Shown one piece after another: positions 58,277 through 64,000 of a DNA stretch of 64,000 nt. This DNA is from Natronobeatus ordinarius (GTDB lineage Archaea; Halobacteriota; Halobacteria; Halobacteriales; Natrialbaceae). The stretch's first letter is position 1. Every line of letters starts with the position of its first letter. Where the stretch lies: positions 2,790,001 to 2,854,000 of the forward strand of contig NZ_CP101456.1 of assembly GCF_024362485.1 (NCBI RefSeq), read 5' to 3'. The notes below the pieces were generated by a model. The model made no database searches. It was not told the origin of the DNA and saw nothing but the letters and a program-made list of their open reading frames with translations. The position numbers and the translations under genes were made by a program.

Positions 58277-58340
58277 AACCGATGGGTTCGGCGGTGTGGC
58301 GAACCGATGGGTTTGGTGGCATCGAGAACCGATCGTCGCG
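58277..58340. repeat. Short 25-bp tandem repeats upstream of the thioesterase gene
   Basis: AACCGATGGGTTCGGCGGTG and AACCGATGGGTTTGGTGGCA begin at 58277 and 58302, with a third partial AACCGATCG at 58327. Confidence 0.65.
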
Positions 58341-58412
58341 CCGAGCGTTCCGCCGCACTCGTTTCCCGCGAATCGAAGGACACTGGTCCCCACCGTTCCG
58401 AAGGGACTGACG

Positions 58413-58859
58413 ATGACCGATCTACTGGAGACCTACATCGAGAACCGCGAGATGGTCCAGCCGAACCACACGAACATGCTCGGAACGACTCACGGCGGGA
58501 CCGTGATGAAGTGGATGGACGAGATCGGCGCGATGTCGGCGATGCGCTTTTCGGGGCAAACCTGCGTCACTGCCTGGGTCAACCAGATGAACTTCGAGCG
58601 GCCGATCCACCTCGGCGACACCGCCTTCATCACCTCCTACGTCTACGACGCCGGCGAGACGAGCGTCAAGGTCCGGCTGCGCGTCTACCGGGAGAACCTC
58701 CGGACCGGCGAACGGGAGAAGACCACCGAATCGTACTTCGTCTTCGTCGCGATCGACGAAGAGTACCGACCGACGACGGTTCCCGAACTCACCGTGAGCA
58801 GCGAGGAAGGCGAGCAGCTCAGACGGGAGGCACTCGAGGGGGAAAACGGCGGCCGCTAG
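58413..58859 (+). CDS. Hot-dog fold acyl-CoA thioesterase
   Basis: The 148-residue protein has MVQPNHTNMLGTTHGGTVMKWMDEIGAMSA, the HGG-type motif and acidic residue of hotdog acyl-CoA thioesterases (YciA/Acot type), and MNFERPIHLGDTAFITSYV. It would hydrolyse acyl-CoA to free acid. ATG 58413 gives the standard start MTDLLETYIENREM. Confidence 0.92.
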   Translation: MTDLLETYIENREMVQPNHTNMLGTTHGGTVMKWMDEIGAMSAMRFSGQTCVTAWVNQMNFERPIHLGDTAFITSYVYDAGETSVKVRLRVYRENLRTGEREKTTESYFVFVAIDEEYRPTTVPELTVSSEEGEQLRREALEGENGGR

Positions 58860-58889
58860 CCCTACTGGTTTCGCCGCTCTCGGCTGCCC

Positions 58890-59942
58890 TCAGTCGAACG
58901 CGACCGTCTCCGTACCGGGATCGATCTCGACACGGCCGCCGATCGGGATCGGAATCGTCGGGTACGTGTGTCCGAAGTCCACGTCGAGGACCACCGGCGC
59001 GTCGGGGTTGTACTCAGCGACCACGCTCGAGATCACCTCCCGCTGGCGGTCGCGATACGCCTTGCGCCACTCGGGCGGCCGATCTTCGAGGTGTGAGCGC
59101 GCCGGCGGGCGACCGACGAGCACGCCGGCGAAGCGCTCGAGCAGCCCGCGCTCGCCGAGCGCCCTGAGGACGCCCGCGACCCAGGCCGGGTCCGGAATCT
59201 CCTCGGAGGTTTCGAACGCGAGGATCGTCCCCTCGAGGTCGTCGTCCGGCGGCGCGAACCGATCGGCGAGAAACAGTTGGTCGAGGATCTCGAGACAGCC
59301 CCCCCAGATCCGTCCCTCGACGGGGCCGTCGCCGCCGGTCCACGTCCAGCCCGGGTTCGGCTCCGTCTCGCGGGGCTGCTCCAAGGCGTCCGGGTCCGCC
59401 CAGTCGCCTGGTTCGTCGGTGAACGCCTCGGCAGGCCGAAGTTCGCCCAGCGAGTCGTCGAAAAAGGCCCGCTCGACGTACTCGACGGTCAACTCGAACA
59501 TCTGACTGTCCATCGCCAGTTCCGTCATCACCGACGGACCGGCGAAGGAGACGATCCCGAGGTTCCAGAGGTACGACGCGAGGTGGGCGTTGTCGCTGTA
59601 GCCGTAGAACCGCGTCGGGTGCTCCCGCAAGACGTCGGGCTCGAGGTGCTCGAGGATCCGGACCTGGTCGTTGCCGCCGATAACGGTCACGACGCCCCGG
59701 ATCTCGGGGTCCTCGAAGGCGTCCATCACGTCCTGTGCGCGCTCTTCGGGGTGGTCGTAGAGGTACTTCCGTCCCTTCGACACCGTCGGGAACTCGACGG
59801 GTTCGAGGTCGAAGACGGTCTCGAGGCGCCCGAGTCCCCGTTCGTAGACGTGTGGGAACTCCAGGGCAGAGTTCGACGCGGGCGCGACGATCGCGACCCG
59901 GTCGCCTCGCTCGAGCGGTGGTGGCGTGACGGGTGCTCGCAT
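58890..59942 (-). CDS. S66 family peptidase (LD-carboxypeptidase/microcin immunity MccF-like)
   Basis: The 350-residue protein carries the Ser-Glu-His triad region: FYGYSDNAHL (Ser), FETSEEIPD (Glu) and DVDFGHTYPTIPIPIG (His). Archaea have no murein, so it is unlikely to be a cell-wall LD-carboxypeptidase; MccF-like detoxification of peptide-adenylates is more plausible. The N-terminal VAIVAPAS is typical of the family. Confidence 0.9.
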   Translation of the reverse strand: MRAPVTPPPLERGDRVAIVAPASNSALEFPHVYERGLGRLETVFDLEPVEFPTVSKGRKYLYDHPEERAQDVMDAFEDPEIRGVVTVIGGNDQVRILEHLEPDVLREHPTRFYGYSDNAHLASYLWNLGIVSFAGPSVMTELAMDSQMFELTVEYVERAFFDDSLGELRPAEAFTDEPGDWADPDALEQPRETEPNPGWTWTGGDGPVEGRIWGGCLEILDQLFLADRFAPPDDDLEGTILAFETSEEIPDPAWVAGVLRALGERGLLERFAGVLVGRPPARSHLEDRPPEWRKAYRDRQREVISSVVAEYNPDAPVVLDVDFGHTYPTIPIPIGGRVEIDPGTETVAFD

Positions 59943-60097
59943 ACCGATGGTGTTTCGAGAGACGACCCAAGTATGCTCGGGTCGACTGACACACAGTCAC
60001 ATGAGATTCGTCCGCGACGACCTCGTCGACCCTGCCGTCCGAACGACGCTGAATCGCCGACTCGAGTTCGGCGATCTCTCGCGACGTGGCTCGGGGA

Positions 60098-60907
60098 ATG
60101 GAAACACTCAACACGAATCCAGCACATCACTACGCGATGATTGATCGGGACGGTCGACCGAACGCGTGGGATGCCGACGTCTACGACGATTCCCACGCGT
60201 TCGTCTACGAGTACGGCGCAGATCTCCTCGAAGTGCTCTCGCCGGCCGACGACGAACGGATCCTCGACCTGGGGTGTGGGACGGGCCACCTGACGGCCGA
60301 GATTGCGGCCGCCGGCGCCGACGTCGTCGGCCTCGACAGCGCCGAGGCGATGGTCGAGCAGGCGCGTTCCTCCTACCCCGACCTCGCGTTCGTCTGTGCC
60401 GACGCGCGGTCGATGACGTTCGACGAGCCGTTCGACGCGATCTTCTCGAACGCGGCGCTGCACTGGATCCACGACCAGGACGCTGTCCTCGGCGCCGTTC
60501 GTGACGCCATAGAGCCCGGTGGCCGGTTCGTCGGCGAACTCGGCGGGCACGGCAACGTCGAAGCGATCGTCTCGGCGACGGTCGACGAACTCGAGCGCCG
60601 GGGCTACGAGGGTGCGAATCCGTGGTACTTCCCGTCGATCGGCGAGTACGCAGCCCGGCTCGAGTCTCACGACCTCGAAGTCCGGTACGCGCGGCTGTTC
60701 GACCGGCCGACGGAACTCGACGACGGCGAGGACGGGCTTCGGCGCTGGCTCGAGCAGTTCGGCGACGGCCTCCTCGAGTCGGTTCCCTCGGGCGACCGCG
60801 ATGCCGTCCTCGAGGCCGTCGAGGATCGACTTCGGCCGGAGCTGTTCGCCGACGGGACGTGGACGGCCGACTATCGGCGACTTCGCTTCGTCGCGGTCAG
60901 GACGTGA
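60098..60907 (+). CDS. Class I SAM-dependent methyltransferase
   Basis: The 269-residue enzyme has motif I ILDLGCGTGHLTAEIA, motif II VVGLDSAEAMVEQA, and IFSNAALHWIHDQDAVL and GGRFVGELGG, typical of small-molecule methyltransferases (trans-aconitate/biotin-synthesis-like). ATG 60098 is the first in a clear frame; ATG 60137 (MIDRDGRPNAWDAD) is possible. Confidence 0.85.
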   Translation: METLNTNPAHHYAMIDRDGRPNAWDADVYDDSHAFVYEYGADLLEVLSPADDERILDLGCGTGHLTAEIAAAGADVVGLDSAEAMVEQARSSYPDLAFVCADARSMTFDEPFDAIFSNAALHWIHDQDAVLGAVRDAIEPGGRFVGELGGHGNVEAIVSATVDELERRGYEGANPWYFPSIGEYAARLESHDLEVRYARLFDRPTELDDGEDGLRRWLEQFGDGLLESVPSGDRDAVLEAVEDRLRPELFADGTWTADYRRLRFVAVRT

Positions 60908-61021
60908 TACGGTCTATTGTGATTCGTTACCGGTGATCGCTGACCCGTTCGAGCGATCACCGATAAAACGTTACAATGATCCGTACGAGTTCGCAGACCA
61001 CGACCGTCACGACGAATAAGT

Positions 61022-61029
61022 GCAATTAA
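61022..61029 (+). promoter_or_regulatory. TATA box of the small membrane protein gene
   Basis: GCAATTAA precedes ATG 61055 by about 26-33 nt. Confidence 0.45.
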
Positions 61030-61054
61030 GACCACCCCCCAACAACGTCGTCAC

Positions 61055-61240
61055 ATGGCACACGCAACGGAGACGGGCACGGACAAGGGTCTCGGACTCG
61101 CACTCATCTTCAGCCTGATCGCTACGCTCGGGGCCGCCGGGATGTTCGTCGGCGCGCCGGACGAACTCGCAGCGTGGGGCTTTGCCGCTGCGGTCGTCTT
61201 CGGCTCGCTGGCAGTCGTCGCGATCCACGTCTGGGACTGA
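61055..61240 (+). CDS. Small two-helix membrane protein (61 aa)
   Basis: MAHATETGTDKGLGLALIFS continues into two hydrophobic helices (about residues 12-32 and 40-59) with a short polar turn (GAPDELAAWG). It is too small for a known enzyme; similar 60-aa membrane proteins are conserved in Halobacteria. Leaderless promoter upstream. Confidence 0.72.
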   Translation: MAHATETGTDKGLGLALIFSLIATLGAAGMFVGAPDELAAWGFAAAVVFGSLAVVAIHVWD

Positions 61241-61318
61241 TTTCTGCCCCCGTAATCCACCCACAGCGGACGGCTCGAGAGCCGCCCGGCTCGCCAGTCG
61301 CTCGCTGACTCCGGCCGA

Positions 61319-62098
61319 CTACCCCTCCAGAACCTCGTACGCCACGTCGGCGTCACGAAGCGTGTCGGTGATCCGACCCACGAGGTCGGTCGTCGCCACG
61401 ACGGCGACCTCGAGGCCACGCTCGGCGGCGCTGGCGGCGACGTCTCCGACGGCGAGCGTGACTGCGGGCTCGACGTCGAGTTCACGCAGGGCCACGACCG
61501 CCTCGACCCCACTCGCGAGAACCAGATCTGAGGCGACACAGCCGTCGGTGATCGCCTCGCCGGCGGCGGCCCGACTGCCACCCGCCCGCACTGGCGGCAC
61601 CTGCCACACCGTCACCGAACCGGGCTCGAGGTCGATGACGCCCTCGAAGCTCGTGACGCCGACGTCGGTACCGGCGGCCGCGTCGGTGGTCGCGATTCCC
61701 GTCGCCGGCCCTTCGGTTCCGGGGCTCGCGTGGAGGAGGCCGTCCTCGATCGACAGCGAGACGGCGTCGCCTTCCTCGAGGTCGTCGGTCGCGATGGCGG
61801 CGTCTTCACCCATCGCCCCGAGGACGTCCTCGGTGACGTGATCGGCAAAGCGGCGGACGTCGCCGGCGGCCGAAAAGAGCCAGTCGACGCCCTCTTTCGT
61901 GACGCGATACCGTGAGCGCCCTTCCTTCTCGACGAGGCCGTCGTCGACGAGCGCGCGGATGTACTCGCTGACCGCCTGGCTCGTCACGCCCACCTCGTCG
62001 GCGATCTCACCCTGGCTTACCGCCGGTTGGCGCTCGGCGATCTCGACGAGGATTCGAAACCGCGTCGCGGCCCGTTTGTTGTCGAGGACGTCGACCAT
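61319..62098 (-). CDS. Winged-helix transcriptional regulator with C-terminal sensor-like domain
   Basis: The 259-residue protein begins with a winged HTH (MVDVLDNKRAATRFRILVEI, QGEIADEVGVTSQAVSEYIR, VDDGLVEKEGRSRYRVTKEG), followed by a 170-residue alpha/beta domain rich in Ala, Val and Gly that may bind a ligand. It is typical of a family conserved in haloarchaea. ATG 62098 starts at the HTH. It is divergent from the VOC gene. Confidence 0.82.
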   Translation of the reverse strand: MVDVLDNKRAATRFRILVEIAERQPAVSQGEIADEVGVTSQAVSEYIRALVDDGLVEKEGRSRYRVTKEGVDWLFSAAGDVRRFADHVTEDVLGAMGEDAAIATDDLEEGDAVSLSIEDGLLHASPGTEGPATGIATTDAAAGTDVGVTSFEGVIDLEPGSVTVWQVPPVRAGGSRAAAGEAITDGCVASDLVLASGVEAVVALRELDVEPAVTLAVGDVAASAAERGLEVAVVATTDLVGRITDTLRDADVAYEVLEG

Positions 62099-62297
62099 GC
62101 GCCCTACTTGCGCCGAGGTGACCAAAAAGGTACGCGGTCGCCGTCCACACACGCGAACTCGAGGTGAACGGGGCTGGCACACGAGTCAACGAGGCCAACC
62201 TGCGCGACAAACGGGCCCGGTGCACGCGGGATCGATACACGGCACCCGGCACCGAAGCACCGATGCGTTTTTCCTCCCGGCAGTTGCGACGTCTTCC

Positions 62298-62720
62298 ATG
62301 TCACCGCCCACCGTCCACCACGTCGGGATCACCGTCGAAGCCCTCGATCGAACGCTCCCCTTCTACCGGGACGTCCTCGGCCTCGAGGTACTCGACCGCT
62401 TTTCGGTCTCCGGTGCGGCGTTCGCCGACGCTGTCGACGTCCCCGGGGCGACCGGGCGGTTCGCCCACCTCGAGGCCGGGAGCGTTCGCCTCGAGCTCGT
62501 CGAGTACGACCCCGAAGCCGACTCGCGAACGCCGCCGGCGCTCAACCAGCCGGGTGCGACCCACGTCGGGCTCGCGGTCGAGGACCTCGACGCCCGGTTC
62601 GAGGCGTTGCCCGAGGACGTCGAGGCGCTGTGTGAGCCCCGGACGACCGAGAGCGGGACGCGAATCTGCTTCCTCCGCGATCCGGAGGGGAATCTCGTCG
62701 AGTTACTCGAGGTCGAGTGA
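62298..62720 (+). CDS. VOC family protein (glyoxalase/methylmalonyl-CoA epimerase-like)
   Basis: The 140-residue protein has two beta-alpha-beta-beta-beta units. Metal ligands are His (VHHVGITV), Glu (RLELVEYD), His (THVGLAVED) and Glu (GNLVELLEV), the set of a metal-dependent VOC enzyme. Glyoxalase I, methylmalonyl-CoA epimerase and dioxygenases share this fold; the reaction is not fixed. ATG 62298. Confidence 0.88.
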   Translation: MSPPTVHHVGITVEALDRTLPFYRDVLGLEVLDRFSVSGAAFADAVDVPGATGRFAHLEAGSVRLELVEYDPEADSRTPPALNQPGATHVGLAVEDLDARFEALPEDVEALCEPRTTESGTRICFLRDPEGNLVELLEVE

Positions 62721-62831
62721 GGCCGCTGAGACAGCCACGACAGACGGAAGCGCCGATCGGAAAGCGGTCGCCGTCGGCGCTCGATTTTCTGTCCCCGTGT
62801 CGGACACTCCTCGGCTCGGACGCAAAGCTTG

Positions 62832-62839
62832 GCTTTATC
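62832..62839 (+). promoter_or_regulatory. TATA box of the prefoldin beta gene
   Basis: GCTTTATC lies 25-32 nt before ATG 62864, a leaderless arrangement. Confidence 0.55.
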
Positions 62840-62863
62840 AGTGCGGAGGCCGAGGGTCGACGT

Positions 62864-63262
62864 ATGCAAGGAAATCTGCCGCCGGAAGCACAGGAAAAGA
62901 TCGAAGAGCTACAGGGACTGCAGGAGACGGCCCAGACCGTCGCCGTCCAGAAGCAGGAAGCCGAGTCGACGCTGAACGAGTCCAAAACCGCCCTCGAGCA
63001 GCTCGAGGAGATGGACGAGGACACCCAGATGTACCGCCAGGTCGGCGAGCTCCTCGTCGAGACCACGTACGACGAAGCCGAGGAGGACCTCGAGGAGAAA
63101 GTCGACACCCTCGAGATCCGCCTCGAGACGCTCGAGAAACAGGAAGATCGCATCCAGCAGCAGTTCGAGCGCCTCCAGGAGGACCTAGAGCAGCTACTCG
63201 GTGGCGGCGCGATGGGTGGCGGTCCGATGGGGCCCGGCGGCCCGGGCGCCGGCGGCGCGTAA
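62864..63262 (+). CDS. pfdB: Prefoldin subunit beta
   Basis: The 132-residue protein is an all-helical coiled coil with the beta-hairpin core ([29 protein letters not shown]) of prefoldin beta; six subunits with alpha deliver unfolded proteins to the thermosome. The glycine/methionine tail ([14 protein letters not shown]) is typical of haloarchaeal copies. The DUF3194 gene follows at once. Confidence 0.94.
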   Translation: MQGNLPPEAQEKIEELQGLQETAQTVAVQKQEAESTLNESKTALEQLEEMDEDTQMYRQVGELLVETTYDEAEEDLEEKVDTLEIRLETLEKQEDRIQQQFERLQEDLEQLLGGGAMGGGPMGPGGPGAGGA

Positions 63263-63511
63263 ATGTCGACCGAGGAACCGTCCGACGAGACGGTCGTCGA
63301 AACCGCCGCGGACGCCGCCGAGGACGTGATCTTCTCGCGGTACAAGCAGTCCGCGGTCCGTGACTTCGACGTCACCGTCAGGTTCGAGGAGGGGATGCTC
63401 GAGGTAGACGTCTACCTCAACGCTCCCGAAGACGACCGCGACCTCGAGCAGGTCGCCGACGACGCCGCGCTCGCCGCGCGACGGGCCGTCGACGACCTGT
63501 TCGGGGAGTGA
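63263..63511 (+). CDS. DUF3194 family protein
   Basis: The 82-residue protein (MSTEEPSDETVVETAADAAE, FSRYKQSAVRDFDVTVRFEE) starts directly after the prefoldin beta stop (TAAATG). DUF3194 proteins are conserved in euryarchaea beside prefoldin beta; their function is unknown, perhaps in protein folding. Confidence 0.88.
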   Translation: MSTEEPSDETVVETAADAAEDVIFSRYKQSAVRDFDVTVRFEEGMLEVDVYLNAPEDDRDLEQVADDAALAARRAVDDLFGE

Positions 63512-63568
63512 CGCGACGCCGCTGGCGCCCACCCGAAGCGACTTCTGCTGGCGTCCACCGAACGCGGC

Positions 63569-64000
63569 TCACCCCACGAGAGACGTTTCGGCGAGCGTCT
63601 CGAGCAGCTTCCGTTCGGCCTGTCTACGATGTTCGTCAGCCGTTCGACGATCGATACCCACCTCGGCGGCGAGTTCGGCCATCGTGATCTCGCGTGGAAT
63701 CTCGTAGTAGCCTCGCTCGAGGGCGAGCGTGAACACCTGTCGCTGTCGCCGGCTCAGCGTCGGCGTCGACCCCTGCAACCGGTCCGACGGGCGGTTCGAG
63801 ACGCCCTCGAGTTCTCGCTTCGCGCCGACGTCGACGTCGAACGACTCGAGCAGCGAGCGATACAGGCCGGTCAGCCGGTCGGCCTCGAGCGCGAGCACCC
63901 GGCAGTGGCGCATCCCGTCGGCGTACCGCAGCGGCGGAACCAGCAGGCAGCCGTGTTCCTCGAGATGAGAATCGACGGCGGGTGCGTCGCCCGCCCGCGC
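63569..64000 (-). CDS. HTH-10 (Bat-like) regulator, N-terminus outside window
   Basis: The open frame enters at base 64000 and ends at 63569, giving 143 residues. The C-terminal HTH-10 domain is complete (LSRRQRQVFTLALERGYYEI then EVGIDRRTADEHRRQAERKL), preceded by part of a sensory domain (CLLVPPLRYADGMRHCRVLALEAD). The N-terminus lies beyond the window, so I cannot tell its sensor type or its target. Confidence 0.85.
   Translation of the reverse strand, partial: ARAGDAPAVDSHLEEHGCLLVPPLRYADGMRHCRVLALEADRLTGLYRSLLESFDVDVGAKRELEGVSNRPSDRLQGSTPTLSRRQRQVFTLALERGYYEIPREITMAELAAEVGIDRRTADEHRRQAERKLLETLAETSLVG

Overview
The window is GC-rich archaeal chromosome from an extreme halophile (class Halobacteria; a Natrialbales-like genome is my guess, not shown by the sequence). 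The evidence is the very acidic proteins, leaderless promoters with TATA boxes 25-35 nt before ATG, haloarchaeal markers (halorhodopsin, Brp, Orc1/Cdc6 with origin-recognition-box repeats, prefoldin beta/DUF3194, archaeal L1-L10-L12, HTH-10 'Bat-like' regulators) and overlapping ATGA/GTGA gene junctions. Ribosomal protein genes point to the main chromosome rather than a plasmid.

Layout. 1-8.8 kb: 3' part-missing acyl-CoA synthetase, an MBF1-type regulator, a bactofilin-like protein flanked by short tandem repeats, and a fixA-fixB-fixC operon in which the ferredoxin FixX is fused to FixC. 8.8-11.6 kb: a replication origin with orc1/cdc6, about ten origin-recognition-box-like repeats on both sides, an AT-rich segment, and a palindromic mobile-type element. 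11.6-15.2 kb: small housekeeping genes and a second palindromic element. 15.2-17.9 kb: halorhodopsin, lycopene cyclase and the retinal-forming oxygenase Brp in one block. 18-21 kb: metallo-hydrolase plus Fe-alcohol dehydrogenase pair and a DUF429 protein. 21.2-23.4 kb: ribosomal stalk operon L1-L10-L12 with a possible regulatory leader hairpin. 23.5-31.7 kb: membrane protein, RIO-like kinase, and a complete CUT1 sugar ABC importer with a Gfo/Idh/MocA oxidoreductase. 31.7-39.1 kb: two universal stress proteins, a P-type cation ATPase, a PPOX-CBS fused reading frame, an acetyltransferase and an orphan DNA methyltransferase.

39.2-42.3 kb is a four-gene operon of very acidic, mostly unknown proteins (tandem-repeat acidic domain, glycine-zipper helices, SAP-like motif). 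42.3-46 kb: purM, a decayed AcoX-type NAD-kinase-like pseudogene, a 45-aa zinc-ribbon protein, and a lone TnpB (IS1341-type) element with terminal hairpins. 46-50.8 kb: cytochrome P450 divergent from an HTH-10 regulator, then an OsmC protein and an unusual lipoyl-E2-OsmC fusion. 50.8-64 kb: metallophosphoesterase, hydrolases, acetamidase/formamidase, FAD oxidoreductase, a TraB-like/site-2-protease coupled pair, thioesterase, S66 peptidase, methyltransferase, regulators, prefoldin beta and a regulator cut by the window end.

The strongest points for a second look are the E2-OsmC fusion (a plausible self-contained lipoyl-dependent peroxidase), the origin with its repeat geometry, the acidic four-gene operon, the palindromic elements whose interiors differ but stay self-complementary, and the PPOX-CBS fusion that still carries an apparent internal promoter. 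All function calls rest on motif and family recognition by eye; no database search was run.
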